This document shows positions 7,825 to 16,421 of a DNA stretch of 64,000 nt, piece by piece; position 1 is the first letter of the stretch; every line of letters begins with the position of its first letter. Source of the DNA: Pelagibacterium flavum (GTDB lineage Bacteria; Pseudomonadota; Alphaproteobacteria; Rhizobiales; Devosiaceae); assembly GCF_025854335.1 (NCBI RefSeq), contig NZ_CP107716.1, positions 1,791,001 to 1,855,000 on the forward strand. The letters are read 5' to 3'. The notes under the pieces were generated by a model. That model made no database searches, had not been told where the DNA came from, and saw only the letters and a program-made list of their open reading frames with translations. A program made the position numbers and the translations under genes.

Positions 7825-8535
7825 ATGAGTGACGACTACAAGCGTCGCAGCTATGGCGAAATCCCTGTAGGGTTTGGAGAAAAGCCTGGGATTGTCGTCG
7901 TCGATTTCATGCTTGCATTCACCGAGGCGCAATATCCGCTCGGCGGCGCGCCCCTCGTCATGCGGGCGTTGGAAAATACGCAGCGTCTGGTCACCGCAGC
8001 CCGGCGCTACGGCATTCCCATCGCAAATTGCACCACCGCCTATATGAGCGAACGCGAAATGCCGTACTGGAAGATTTCGGCGGTACGCGAGACCTTCAGA
8101 CACGATCATCCCAGCGCAGCTCTCGACCCACGCATCTTTGATCCCGAATACGATTTGTTCGTGTGCAAGAAGGGCCCGTCGATCTTCTTTAACACCGGTG
8201 TCAGCGATTACTTCACCAAGGAACGGGTCGATACGGTGATTGTCACCGGCTGCAACACGAGCGGGTGCATTCGCGCGACTTCAATCGACAGCTTTTCCTA
8301 CCGGTACCGCACAATCGTGCCCCAAGATTGCGTTGGCGACATCGAAGATCAGCCTCATGCAGACAATCTTCGCGATCTTGGCCGTCGCTATGTCGATGTT
8401 TCGGACGCCGATACTGTCCTGGCTTATTTCGACAGCTGGAGCAGAACACAACGCCAAGGAGGAACACGGGGCCGCTCCCCGAACCCGCTCAATGCACTTT
8501 TGGAAATGAAGGATATCGGTGATGCGACTGAGTGA
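7825..8535 (+). CDS. Isochorismatase-family cysteine amidohydrolase (N-carbamoylsarcosine amidase-like)
   Basis: A 236-residue protein with the cysteine-hydrolase triad: Asp in GIVVVDFMLAFT near residue 29, Lys in VCKKGPSIFF near 117 and the nucleophile Cys in VTGCNTSGCIRATSID near 152. The SGCIRAT motif is typical of N-carbamoylsarcosine amidase and maleamate amidohydrolase rather than nicotinamidase. It would release ammonia (or carbamate) from an amide. It has a strong ribosome site (AGGAGG) and its 3' end overlaps the HAD gene. Substrate unknown; with the amidohydrolase it suggests a two-step amide breakdown. Confidence 0.87.
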   Translation: MSDDYKRRSYGEIPVGFGEKPGIVVVDFMLAFTEAQYPLGGAPLVMRALENTQRLVTAARRYGIPIANCTTAYMSEREMPYWKISAVRETFRHDHPSAALDPRIFDPEYDLFVCKKGPSIFFNTGVSDYFTKERVDTVIVTGCNTSGCIRATSIDSFSYRYRTIVPQDCVGDIEDQPHADNLRDLGRRYVDVSDADTVLAYFDSWSRTQRQGGTRGRSPNPLNALLEMKDIGDATE

Positions 8536-9244
8536 TTTCAAAGTACTCACCTTCGATTGCTACGGTACTCTGATCGACTGGGAGTCAGGGATTTTCGAGG
8601 CGCTAAAGCCTCTGACCTCCCGCATTGAGGGCCTGGACCGGAATGATATCCTCGAGGCCCATGCTCGGCACGAATCCTTTCACCAGCGGCAAACCCCAAC
8701 CAAGCGCTACAGCGAACTTCTCGCCACCGTGTATCGCCGATTGGCCGAGGAATGGGGCCTTGCAGTGGACTGGGCGGAGTGTCTCGAGTATGGCCGCAGC
8801 GTCAAAAATTGGCCCGCCTTCGAGGATTCGGCGGGCGCGCTGAACTATCTCAAGCGCCACTATAAGCTCGTTGTTCTCTCCAACGTCGACAATGAGAGCT
8901 TCAGCCATTCAAACCGGCGTCTGGAGGTAGAGTTCGACGCCATCTACACCGCCGAAGATATCGGCAGCTACAAGCCGGCGGAACGCAACTTCGAGTATAT
9001 GATCACTATGCTCGAAACGCATGGCCTCCAGCCGGAAGATATTCTCCACACGGCTGAAAGCATGTTCCACGACCATAAGCCGGCCAACGCTGCGGGCCTG
9101 GCGTCCGCGTGGATTTATCGCCGGCATGACGAGACGGGTTTTGGCGCGACGATGAACCCCGGCGACATGCCCCATTATGATTTCCGCTTCAACAGCATGG
9201 CGGATATGGTCAAGGCGCACCAGGACGAGTCGCGCGATGGCTGA
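8522..9244 (+). CDS. HAD-superfamily hydrolase, haloacid-dehalogenase type II-like
   Basis: A 240-residue HAD subclass IA protein. Motif I is FDCYGTLIDWE near residue 11 (nucleophile Asp), motif II VVLSNVDN near 120, the motif III lysine SYKPAERNFEYM near 152 and the acidic motif IV region near 180 reads TAESMFHDHKPANAAGL. This pattern fits type II haloacid dehalogenases, but most such proteins are phosphatases or uncharacterised. ATG at 8522 is chosen over an adjacent GTG because AAGGA lies 8 bases upstream. It overlaps the amidase gene by 14 bases and ends the operon. Confidence 0.85.
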   Translation: MRLSDFKVLTFDCYGTLIDWESGIFEALKPLTSRIEGLDRNDILEAHARHESFHQRQTPTKRYSELLATVYRRLAEEWGLAVDWAECLEYGRSVKNWPAFEDSAGALNYLKRHYKLVVLSNVDNESFSHSNRRLEVEFDAIYTAEDIGSYKPAERNFEYMITMLETHGLQPEDILHTAESMFHDHKPANAAGLASAWIYRRHDETGFGATMNPGDMPHYDFRFNSMADMVKAHQDESRDG

Positions 9245-9249
9245 TGAGG

Positions 9250-9267
9250 GCATCCGGAAAGGGATGC
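9250..9267. repeat. Short hairpin between convergent operons
   Basis: GCATCC and GGATGC arms with a 6-base loop fall between the HAD gene stop and the converging imine-reductase stop. There is no T-run on either strand, so it is at most a weak terminator. Confidence 0.35.
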
Positions 9268-9279
9268 GATAGGGATCAG

Positions 9280-10290
9280 CTAGCCCTTCGCCAGTCCTTC
9301 AAGCCAACTCAACTCATCCGTTGTCAGCGCGATGCCTGTGGCGTCCGACTCCTTGCGTTTCGCGAAGCGATGCTGGCCCGGAAACCGGGTAACGCCTGCG
9401 GATTTCATCTCGTCGATCAGGGTCTCGGCACGCACGCCGAAAGGCGCTGCGCCGGCCAGTGCGGCGTTGATAAGAATGATCAATTGGCCGGTATGTGGAG
9501 TCGCGGCGCCAGGGTGACCTGACCAGTCAAACTCGAAAGAGTAGTTCCCCCCTGTCAGCGCGGCCGAGAGGAGTTCGATCATCATTGAGATGGAGGAACC
9601 CTTGTGGCCGCCAAACGGGAGCAGCGCGCCGCCATCGAGAACGGCATTCGGATCGGTCGTGGGGTTGCCCTTGCTGTCCACGCCCGAGCCGGGCGGCAGT
9701 TGACGGCCCTGGCGCGCGGCGATCTGGACGTCGCCATTTGCCATGGACGATGTCGCCATATCGAAAACGATGGGGTCACCCGAACTTGTGGGTGCGGCAA
9801 ACGCAATAGGATTTGTGCCGAATACCGCGCTCTGGCCGCCATGGGGCACGGTGCAGGCAAACGAGTTGACCATGGAAAGCGCGATGAAACCTTCTTCCGC
9901 GAAGGGTTCGAAGTCGGGCCAGAGAGCGCTCAGATGGTGGGAGTTCCTGATAGCGAGCAGGGCAATTCCGTTGGTGCGGGTCTTTTCGACAAGGTCTTCG
10001 CGCGCCAGTGCCAGGGCCGGCTGCGCAAATCCGTTTTGAGCATCGGCGCGCAGGAAACCGGCAGCGGCATCTTCGAGAACGGGTTGGGCCATACCGTCCA
10101 CCCAGCCCGTCGCAAGGCTGTCGGTATAGCCTTTCATCCGAAAGATTCCGTGGCTCTTTGCGCCGTCGCGTTCGCAGCGCGCGCAATTGTCCGCCAGGAT
10201 CGCCGCCGTCTGCCTGCTCGTGCCAAAGCGGAGAAAAATCGCTTCGAGAAGAGCGACGAGTTCGGCAAAGGATATGCGTGACTGGTCCAT
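9280..10290 (-). CDS. Ldh-family NAD(P)H-dependent reductase, probable delta1-pyrroline-2-carboxylate reductase
   Basis: A 336-residue member of the malate/L-lactate (Ldh_2, YlbC/DpkA) family with DNCARCERDGAKSHGIFRMKGY, the NSHHLSALWPDFEPFAEEG active-site stretch, and NPIAFAAPTSSGDPIVFDMATSS (in parts, residues about 160-190). Family members reduce cyclic imines such as delta1-piperideine- and delta1-pyrroline-2-carboxylate. Here it directly follows two hydroxyproline dehydratase-like genes, so the likely job is to turn delta1-pyrroline-2-carboxylate into L-proline. The ATG at 10290 overlaps the upstream stop (TAATG); a longer in-frame reading to 10671 lies inside the neighbouring gene in another frame and is rejected. 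Confidence 0.86.
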   Translation of the reverse strand: MDQSRISFAELVALLEAIFLRFGTSRQTAAILADNCARCERDGAKSHGIFRMKGYTDSLATGWVDGMAQPVLEDAAAGFLRADAQNGFAQPALALAREDLVEKTRTNGIALLAIRNSHHLSALWPDFEPFAEEGFIALSMVNSFACTVPHGGQSAVFGTNPIAFAAPTSSGDPIVFDMATSSMANGDVQIAARQGRQLPPGSGVDSKGNPTTDPNAVLDGGALLPFGGHKGSSISMMIELLSAALTGGNYSFEFDWSGHPGAATPHTGQLIILINAALAGAAPFGVRAETLIDEMKSAGVTRFPGQHRFAKRKESDATGIALTTDELSWLEGLAKG

Positions 10291-11324
10291 TACGCGCTCC
10301 GGGCTGGCCAGGTGTCGCCAACACGATAGCCGCCCGGCCAGGGGTCTGAGGGATCGAGCATCAGCTGTTTGGTTTCCGTCACCCAGCCGCGTCCCGAAAT
10401 CGAGGGGATGATGGCAGGGGTGCCGGCGAGGTCGGTCGTGCTCTCTATCCGGCAGTTGAACCGGCTGCCGATGATCGAGATGCCCGCGAATTCTTCGCCC
10501 ACGGCAAGCTGGCCTTTGGCATGAAGCACCGCCATCCGCGCCGAGCAGCCGGTTCCGGTCGGGGAGCGGTCGAGCTTGCCCGGTTCGATGGCTACGGTGT
10601 TGCGGCCCGTTTTGGTCCCGTTCTCGATTTCGACGGGCGCTGTGAACTGACAGAACGAAATATGGGACCAATCGGGGTTGGTCGGGTGGGAAAAGCCCAA
10701 TTGTTCGGTCGCTGCGCGCGTTATCTTCATGCCGGCGTCCGCGAGATCCTTGGCCTCGTCAGGCGCCAGCGAGAAGCCAAGTGTCGTCGCATCGACAAGC
10801 ACGAAACTGTCGCCGCCATAGGCGGTGTCCACCGTCAGCGTTCCCATGCCCTCGACTTCAATGGTGGCGTCAAGTTTTTGAGCGAAGCTGGGATGATTGG
10901 TGACGCGGATCGAGACCGCCTTGCCATCCTTGCAGGTGGCGACCACATCGACCAGCCCGCCGGGGGCCTCGAGCGTGAAGCGCGTTTCAGGCTCCTGCAT
11001 TTCGATGATGCCGGTATCGAGCAGGACCGTTGAGACGCATATCGAGTTCGAGCCGGACATGGGCGGGGTGTGCATGGGCTCCATGATGATCCATCCCATG
11101 GCGGCCTTCGGGTCCTTGGGCGGGACAAGCAGATTGACGTGACGGAACACGCCACCGCGTGGCTCGTTGAGTACGAAATTACGCAGGGTGTCATCCTGGG
11201 CTATCCACCGAGCCTGTTCCCAGATGGTGTTGCCCGGTGGCGGCGCAACGCCGCCCACGATCACGTCGCCTATTTCGCCCTCGGCATGACAGCCGACAAT
11301 GTGGATGAGTTTCGACGTGCGCAT
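10290..11324 (-). CDS. Proline-racemase-family protein, probable trans-3-hydroxy-L-proline dehydratase
   Basis: A 344-residue member of the proline racemase fold. Racemases and 4-hydroxyproline epimerases use a Cys/Cys pair in MCGH and SPCGTG motifs. Here the first position is Ser90 (PPMSGSNS) and the second is Thr256 ([13 protein letters not shown]). Replacement of the second Cys by Thr is the hallmark of trans-3-hydroxy-L-proline dehydratases in this superfamily; the Ser at the first site also argues against simple racemisation. Its neighbours (aconitase X and an imine reductase) fit the product delta1-pyrroline-2-carboxylate. It starts 3 bases after the aconitase X stop. An epimerase acting on a different hydroxyproline remains possible. 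Confidence 0.85.
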   Translation of the reverse strand: MRTSKLIHIVGCHAEGEIGDVIVGGVAPPPGNTIWEQARWIAQDDTLRNFVLNEPRGGVFRHVNLLVPPKDPKAAMGWIIMEPMHTPPMSGSNSICVSTVLLDTGIIEMQEPETRFTLEAPGGLVDVVATCKDGKAVSIRVTNHPSFAQKLDATIEVEGMGTLTVDTAYGGDSFVLVDATTLGFSLAPDEAKDLADAGMKITRAATEQLGFSHPTNPDWSHISFCQFTAPVEIENGTKTGRNTVAIEPGKLDRSPTGTGCSARMAVLHAKGQLAVGEEFAGISIIGSRFNCRIESTTDLAGTPAIIPSISGRGWVTETKQLMLDPSDPWPGGYRVGDTWPARSA

Positions 11325-11327
11325 ATT

Positions 11328-13019
11328 TCAGGTCTCCAACCATTTGGGCAGGCGCTGAGGGGCGGTTCCGGTCAGGGCAGCGCTGACGCAATCTGCCAGA
11401 CTGCCCAGGCGAACGGCCCGACCGGAAAGGCCGGGGCCGTAATGGGCATATTTGCCGGAGTCTGTGAGGACCGTTTTGGCAGCGGGCGGGAAAACCGGTT
11501 CGGAGATTGAGCACCAGCAGAGGTCCGAGACCGTGGTGACGCCGCTGGCGTTGAGGCGCGCGAGCGTTTCGTCGCCAGCCATCCGGGCTTTTGTTTCAGG
11601 ACCGACGGTGAGGATCACGCTGACCGTGTCCAGGATCGGGCGCCCGTCAAGAGCGTCGGCAAGAGCGTGACATTCGGCCAGCGAGGCATGGGGGCTGCCG
11701 ATAGCGACAAGGTCGATCTGTTCAGGGCCGGCATTCAGTTTTTGCCAGATGGACGCCATCAGCCGGCGATCGATTACAGCGTGGGGCGTCTCCGGATCAA
11801 AAGCGTTGGCGGCCTCTGGGGTCACTCCCTCTATGTGGAGCATCGGGGCGGCCGATGTCGTTCCGAAGGCTGCGCACAGGGCCTTGAGATCGTCGCGGCT
11901 GGGATGGGCCGGGGCGAGGCCGCGGAGCAGGGGAATGCGATCTGGCGCGAGCAGCCCAGCGATATAGCCGATCAATGGCCAGAAAGCGCCGTCGGGATTT
12001 TGGGGTAGCTCGACGTCAATCACCAGTTTCGCTTTGCGGTGAGCGTCGAGATAGACGCCTGACAGCGGCGCGCGGCCAGTCAGCGCAATGCAGAGATCGA
12101 GGAAATCGGGGTGCTTGGCGGTCCGCGCGCCGAGCACCGAATTGGCAAAGATCACCGCATTGGATTCCGACCACCCGACTGCTTCGCCAGTGCCTGGGGC
12201 GCTGTCGAGCAGGTAAGGCGCGCAGGTGAATGTCGGGCGGCAACCCATCTTCACGTAAGCGTCGGCCAGCTTGGCGGCGGGGGAGCCAAAACCCTCGGGT
12301 ATGCCCTGAATTTGCCAATGTTCATGGTCGACGGAAATGGCATTCATCGTTGTCGGGATGACGACCTGGCCACCCATGTCGGCCATGGTCTGCGCGAACG
12401 TCAGATTGGCAGGGCTGGCATAAATGCAGCCGTCGATGTGGGCCTGGGTCACGTCGATGAGCTCTTCGGCACCCTGCTGGGCGGCCATTGCACAGAGGAT
12501 CCTCATGGCCTGTGCCGTGGCCGGGCCATCGCGCCCTTCGAGCATGGCCCTGTCGTTTTCGCTCAGGGCGAGAGCGGACATCTGCGGGGGCAGCAAGGCG
12601 ATCGGCTGATCGTCGGCCATCAGCGTTTCCGCAGTAAGCGCCACCCTTTTTGCTGCCGCCATTGTGGCGAAGGCCTCTGGGGTGGCGCGCAGAACAGGGA
12701 GCGTATGACCGAAAATTTCGGCGACCAGCGCGCCCAGGGTGAGCACATCTTCAGGGTCGGTAAAGATCAGGGCCGCGGGCGCGCGGTTGTTCAACGCGAG
12801 GTCCAGCAGAACGCCCGAACCGGTGCATGATCCTCGCGATGAGGGCATCAGCAGTATCTTGCCCGTCACGGTCTCGCCGTGAAGAGGATGATGGATATCG
12901 ATGATTTTGCCCGTCGCAGGGTCGACCCCACCCCAAAAGCTCAGCGCTTCAGGGCTGGCAAGGACGGGGCCGTCGGCTGTCCCGCTCAGTATGGTGCGGG
13001 CCGAAATGGCTGCGCTCAT
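11328..13019 (-). CDS. Aconitase X (AcnX), probable cis-3-hydroxy-L-proline dehydratase, fused small and large domains
   Basis: A 563-residue protein with an N-terminal swivel-type small domain (about 1-135; [20 protein letters not shown] begins at residue 45) fused to the large AcnX/DUF521 domain. Candidate metal-cluster or active-site residues include [23 protein letters not shown], the [14 protein letters not shown] pair of cysteines and [20 protein letters not shown]. Known: aconitase X type I proteins act as cis-3-hydroxy-L-proline dehydratases, giving delta1-pyrroline-2-carboxylate. It stands first in a three-gene run with the proline-racemase-like protein and the imine reductase. No clear ribosome site precedes the ATG, so coupling to the upstream ABC transcript is uncertain. 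Confidence 0.87.
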   Translation of the reverse strand: MSAAISARTILSGTADGPVLASPEALSFWGGVDPATGKIIDIHHPLHGETVTGKILLMPSSRGSCTGSGVLLDLALNNRAPAALIFTDPEDVLTLGALVAEIFGHTLPVLRATPEAFATMAAAKRVALTAETLMADDQPIALLPPQMSALALSENDRAMLEGRDGPATAQAMRILCAMAAQQGAEELIDVTQAHIDGCIYASPANLTFAQTMADMGGQVVIPTTMNAISVDHEHWQIQGIPEGFGSPAAKLADAYVKMGCRPTFTCAPYLLDSAPGTGEAVGWSESNAVIFANSVLGARTAKHPDFLDLCIALTGRAPLSGVYLDAHRKAKLVIDVELPQNPDGAFWPLIGYIAGLLAPDRIPLLRGLAPAHPSRDDLKALCAAFGTTSAAPMLHIEGVTPEAANAFDPETPHAVIDRRLMASIWQKLNAGPEQIDLVAIGSPHASLAECHALADALDGRPILDTVSVILTVGPETKARMAGDETLARLNASGVTTVSDLCWCSISEPVFPPAAKTVLTDSGKYAHYGPGLSGRAVRLGSLADCVSAALTGTAPQRLPKWLET

Positions 13020-13083
13020 CTGAAAACATCACGGCGATCGTGGTGAGGATACGCCATTGGGTTGGCTCCGAGGGCGGTGGAAA

Positions 13084-13108
13084 GGGGCAGCGAATAGAAT
13101 GCTGCCCC
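13084..13108 (-). terminator. Hairpin between the ABC importer and the hydroxyproline enzymes
   Basis: Perfect 8-base arms GGGGCAGC and GCTGCCCC flank a 9-base loop, 17 bases after the ATPase stop on the reverse strand. Only three T follow on that strand, so it is a weak or partial terminator or an mRNA-stabilising stem that could lower enzyme expression relative to transport. Confidence 0.5.
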
Positions 13109-13125
13109 AATGCTGATTACTCTTG

Positions 13126-13848
13126 CTAAAGGACCGACTTGAGAAACTCGGCGGTTTCGGGGCGTTCGGGATTTTCAAAGAGCTGGCTGGGCGATCCAAT
13201 CTCGTGGATCAGACCATCCTTGAAAAAGGCAACGCGATTGGAAACCTCGCGGGCAAACGCCATTTCGTGGGTCACCACGATCATGGTCATTCCCTCGTTG
13301 GCCAGAAGCCGCATGGTGTCGAGCACCTCTCCGACAAGCTGGGGGTCGAGCGCCGAAGTGACCTCGTCGAACAGCATGTATTTGGGTTCCATGGCGAGCG
13401 CACGGGCGATCGCCATGCGTTGCTGCTGACCGCCCGACAGCTTGCCCGGATAGACTTTGAGCTTGTCACCCAGACCAACGTGGTTGAGCTGTTTGATGGC
13501 GATTTCGTCTGCTTCGGCCTTTGATTTTCCTAGGACCTTCCGCAGCGCCAGCGTTGTATTTTCCAGCACCGTAAGATGGGGGAAGGCGTTCCATTGCTGG
13601 AAGACGATGCCGATATTCCGGCGCAGCTTGTTGAGGTCTGTGTCCTTGGCATGGACCTCGACGCCGTCGACGGTAATCTTTCCGGAATCGATCGGTTCGA
13701 GCCCGTTGATGCACATAAGCATCGTCGATTTGCCCGACCCCGACCCGCCGATCACCGAGACCACTTCGCCTCTATCAACGGTCATCGAGACGCCCTTGAG
13801 GACCTCGAAGCTGTCGAAGGATTTTTTGACGTTATCGATTTCAATCAT
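13126..13848 (-). CDS. Polar amino-acid ABC transporter ATP-binding protein (GlnQ/HisP-like)
   Basis: A 240-residue ABC ATPase with Walker A GGSGSGKST near residue 34, Q-loop VFQQWNAFPHLTVLENTTLA, signature LSGGQQQRMAIARALAMEPK near 135, Walker B YMLFDEVTSALDP and MIVVTHEMAFAREV. These are diagnostic of the polar amino-acid (PAAT) importer family. Its start overlaps the stop of the permease gene by 8 bases. With the adjacent binding protein and two permeases it forms a complete importer, likely for hydroxyproline or a related amino acid, given the enzymes downstream. Confidence 0.94.
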   Translation of the reverse strand: MIEIDNVKKSFDSFEVLKGVSMTVDRGEVVSVIGGSGSGKSTMLMCINGLEPIDSGKITVDGVEVHAKDTDLNKLRRNIGIVFQQWNAFPHLTVLENTTLALRKVLGKSKAEADEIAIKQLNHVGLGDKLKVYPGKLSGGQQQRMAIARALAMEPKYMLFDEVTSALDPQLVGEVLDTMRLLANEGMTMIVVTHEMAFAREVSNRVAFFKDGLIHEIGSPSQLFENPERPETAEFLKSVL

Positions 13849-14497
13849 TTTCGCGCCATTTCTTTTCGAGGTGAGCGCCGAGGCGAGAGACCGGGAAGCT
13901 CACAATGAAGTAGATCAGACCCGCGATCGCCAGAATGAGCAGCGCCTCGTGGGGTTTGCGGGTAATGATGATCTGGCTCGAGCGCAGCAACTCGATAACG
14001 CCGATAGCGTAAACGAGCGCGGTGTCTTTCATGACGCCGAGAGTCAGACCGATCCAGGAGGGGAGCATGACGCGGGTCCCGAGCGGCAATACGATGTAGC
14101 GCATGTCCTGGGTCCAGCTCATGCCCAGCGATCGCGCGGCGCGCCGCGTGGTGGTCGGCACCGACTGGATGCCACCGCGGACAATCTCGGTACAAAAGGC
14201 CGATGTATAGGCAGCGAGAACGACACAACCCACCACGAACGGGTTCATGCCCCATCCGGCGATGGACTGAAAGGAATTGAACAGGATGAACTGGATGAGC
14301 AGCGGCACCGAACGCAAGACGTCGAGTACGGCCCCCATGGAATAGTTCACATACCAGGGCGATTGCACACGGATCACGCCGAAGACGATCCCCATCAGCG
14401 TACCGCCAAGCATGGCCCAGAAAGTGATGGCGAGGGTGAGACCCGCACCGGTCATCATGAAGGTCAGATCACCGATGGTGATGGAAGTTCCAAGCAT
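13841..14497 (-). CDS. Polar amino-acid ABC transporter permease (HisM/GlnP-like)
   Basis: A 218-residue His/Glu/Gln/Arg/opine-type permease with about five membrane segments, the FRSVPLLIQFILF-like LRSVPLLIQFILFNSF near residue 62 and the cytoplasmic EAA loop GGIQSVPTTTRRAARSLGMS near 115-134. It pairs with the second permease 15 bases upstream on the transcript to form the membrane channel. Confidence 0.92.
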   Translation of the reverse strand: MLGTSITIGDLTFMMTGAGLTLAITFWAMLGGTLMGIVFGVIRVQSPWYVNYSMGAVLDVLRSVPLLIQFILFNSFQSIAGWGMNPFVVGCVVLAAYTSAFCTEIVRGGIQSVPTTTRRAARSLGMSWTQDMRYIVLPLGTRVMLPSWIGLTLGVMKDTALVYAIGVIELLRSSQIIITRKPHEALLILAIAGLIYFIVSFPVSRLGAHLEKKWREND

Positions 14498-14512
14498 TGT
14501 CCGGTCCTCCCC

Positions 14513-15238
14513 CTAGTACCTGAACAGCCGCCAGGCGATGAGCCTGGCACCGCCGGTGACGATCTTTGCGATGACGTAATAGATGGCGGCGGCGAGCGCG
14601 AAGAACTCGAAGGTTCTGAATGTGCGCGCGTTGAGTTCCTGTGTGACGCCGGTCAGATCGACGTTCAATCCAACGAAGATGCCGATGGATGTCATCAGGA
14701 TCGCCCAGACCATCTGGTTTGTCATGGGGTGGAACACGGCTCGAAACATTTGCGGCAGAACGATCAGCCGGAAAGCGTCGAAGGCGCCGAATCCCAGCGA
14801 ACGGGCAGCTCGTGTCTGTGTGGCGGGCACGGCGCGCAGACCACCGCGAAACGTCTCTGCGAGATAGCCCGCATTGTTGAACGCGATGCCGACAAGAACG
14901 GCCCAATAGGAGTCAAAATAGAAGATGTTGATGCCAAGGGCCCGGAAGTCGATCCCGAACAGGCCCGCAACGCCCTGCAGCACGGCTGGCACGCCGAAAT
15001 AGATCATGTAGACCTGAAACAGTGCCGGTGTGTTGCGGGCAATCTCGATCCAGGTGCCGGCGAACGCGCGCAATGGCGCGCTTCGCGAACTCTTGGCCAA
15101 AGCCAAAGGCACGCCGATCAGTATGCCGATAATCATGGAGAGCACTGCGATCTGCAGAGTGATCAGAGCGCCGTCGATCATCTCGGGCAGGGCGCGGAAC
15201 GCTTGCCCCCAGTGGAAGGTATAGTTGATGTCAAACAT
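14513..15238 (-). CDS. Polar amino-acid ABC transporter permease (HisQ/GlnP-like)
   Basis: A 241-residue inner-membrane permease, PAAT family. It has the WIEIARNTPALFQVYMIYFG stretch near residue 82 and the EAA loop GGLRAVPATQTRAARSLGFG near 132-151. It differs from its partner by a long N-terminal half that includes GVPLALAKSSRSAPLRAF. It follows the binding-protein gene after a 97-base gap that holds a strong hairpin. Confidence 0.92.
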   Translation of the reverse strand: MFDINYTFHWGQAFRALPEMIDGALITLQIAVLSMIIGILIGVPLALAKSSRSAPLRAFAGTWIEIARNTPALFQVYMIYFGVPAVLQGVAGLFGIDFRALGINIFYFDSYWAVLVGIAFNNAGYLAETFRGGLRAVPATQTRAARSLGFGAFDAFRLIVLPQMFRAVFHPMTNQMVWAILMTSIGIFVGLNVDLTGVTQELNARTFRTFEFFALAAAIYYVIAKIVTGGARLIAWRLFRY

Positions 15239-15298
15239 CGCGTGACGGTTCCCCGGTTTCGATCAGGCCCACTTGGGGCGCGCCGCGAAAGCAAGACC

Positions 15299-15322
15299 GC
15301 AGGCGCTCCAGGGAGCGCCTGC
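15299..15322 (-). repeat. Strong hairpin between binding-protein and permease genes
   Basis: Perfect 11-base arms GCAGGCGCTCC and GGAGCGCCTGC are separated by two bases (about 10 pairs in a real hairpin). It stands 13 bases after the binding-protein stop. Stems in this place commonly protect the upstream binding-protein message or attenuate read-through so that binding protein exceeds permease. No T-run follows on the reverse strand. Confidence 0.65.
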
Positions 15323-15335
15323 GAACCGGGATGGC

Positions 15336-16157
15336 TTAGTAGTACACGCCGGGAACAGTGAGATCGGGGGCTGTTGCGCCGCCGCCGACCCATTTTTCGA
15401 ACAATTCTTCGTAGCGGCCGGTGCGGATCTGCTGATTGACGAAGAGATTGAGATAGTTCAGCAGGCCGTATTCCTGGCGCAGGCCGATCAGGCTTACATA
15501 GTCGACGAGGTAGGGGGCATCACCCTTGATCACAAAGCCGTCGAAATTGCCTTCATTTACGGTGGCTGCAGCGACAGTTCCCGTCACCACAGTTGCGTCG
15601 ATCTGACCCTGGTTGAGGGCGAGGAACACATCGGCCTGGCTCTGGAAGGTGCGGAAGGAACCGCCGGCATCCCACTCGTTGAAGTCTTCTTCGAGCGCGA
15701 TGGCTTCAAACACACCGGCGACCGAACCGAGATTCTTGCCCGCCAGGTCTTCATAGCTTTCGATACCGGTATCTTCACGCGTCAGGACGACGTTGATGAA
15801 GGCAAAATAGGGAATCGAGAAGCCAATGGTCTTGGCGCGCTCGAGCGTGTCGGAAGTCGAGGCAACACCGACGTCAGCGCGTCCGGAAACAAGCGCCGGA
15901 ATACGGTCGGGGAAGGGAGTTTCGACGATCTCTGCCGTCACGCCGAGAGCTGCGGCGAGGTCATTGCAGGTATCGACGTCAAAGCCGATCGGCTCGTTGT
16001 TTTCGTCGCGCGAGCCCATGGGCGGGAAGTCGAGTGTCACGGCACAGCGCAAGGTGCCCGAAGCAATGATGTCATCGAGCTTGTCGGCGAAAGCCGGGGT
16101 TGTTGCGGCAAGACTTAGCGCTACTGACGCAGCCGCAATCAAGGCAGGAAATTTCAT
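15336..16157 (-). CDS. Amino-acid ABC transporter substrate-binding protein (SBP_bac_3)
   Basis: A 273-residue periplasmic protein with a Sec signal peptide (MKFPALIAAASVALSLAATTPAFA, residues 1-24, cleavage AFA-D). The mature chain shows the family pattern: TLRCAVTLDFPPMGSRDENNEPIGFDVD (in two parts from residue 35), LAAALGVTAEIVETPFPDRIPALVSGRADVGVAS and the final LFEKWVGGGA. The first half matches binding proteins for polar amino acids. It is the first gene of the importer operon and faces the GntR gene across a control region with a dyad and a direct repeat. Ligand likely 3-hydroxyproline or a relative (inferred from context only). Confidence 0.92.
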   Translation of the reverse strand: MKFPALIAAASVALSLAATTPAFADKLDDIIASGTLRCAVTLDFPPMGSRDENNEPIGFDVDTCNDLAAALGVTAEIVETPFPDRIPALVSGRADVGVASTSDTLERAKTIGFSIPYFAFINVVLTREDTGIESYEDLAGKNLGSVAGVFEAIALEEDFNEWDAGGSFRTFQSQADVFLALNQGQIDATVVTGTVAAATVNEGNFDGFVIKGDAPYLVDYVSLIGLRQEYGLLNYLNLFVNQQIRTGRYEELFEKWVGGGATAPDLTVPGVYY

Positions 16158-16289
16158 GATGATCCCTCTCTTTTTGGTGACGTTTGATATTCCCGGTCGC
16201 GCATCTCACCCAATTTTCAGAGCTTGTTGTGACGCACGCCATTCCCTCTTCCAGCCCACTGGGAGCCGGTTTCATATTAAGTTTGCATA

Positions 16290-16308
16290 ATTGTATCCAA
16301 TCTACAAT
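16290..16308. promoter_or_regulatory. Candidate GntR operator (dyad)
   Basis: ATTGTA and TACAAT arms with a 7-base spacer lie between the divergent binding-protein gene and the GntR gene. FCD-type GntR proteins commonly bind TTGTA/TACAA dyads, so this is a likely operator for the hydroxyproline operon. Confidence 0.6.
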
Positions 16309-16352
16309 ATACTAATTGCAGGAAGTTTCACATACTGATTGCGGCAAGTTTC
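16309..16352. repeat. Two 21-base imperfect direct repeats, 23-base period
   Basis: Copies at 16309-16329 and 16332-16352 share ATACT-RATTGC-RG-SAAGTTTC with three differences out of 21. They abut the GntR dyad. A 23-base step is about two helical turns, so two regulator molecules on one face of the DNA is plausible. Confidence 0.55.
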
Positions 16353-16421
16353 GCCGGGTCGTATTGGTGCCGCAGTGCCGTGATGCGAGGGTGAACTGGC
16401 GGCAAACCGTGGGGCCAAAAA

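Noticed and set aside
10291..10671. N-terminal extension of the imine reductase to 10671
   Set aside because: The extra 127 residues lie inside the racemase-fold gene in another frame and are not part of the Ldh family.
13457..15361. 634-codon forward frame opposite the polar amino-acid permeases
   Set aside because: Antisense to three genes with clear ABC motifs; its translation is low-complexity and charged.
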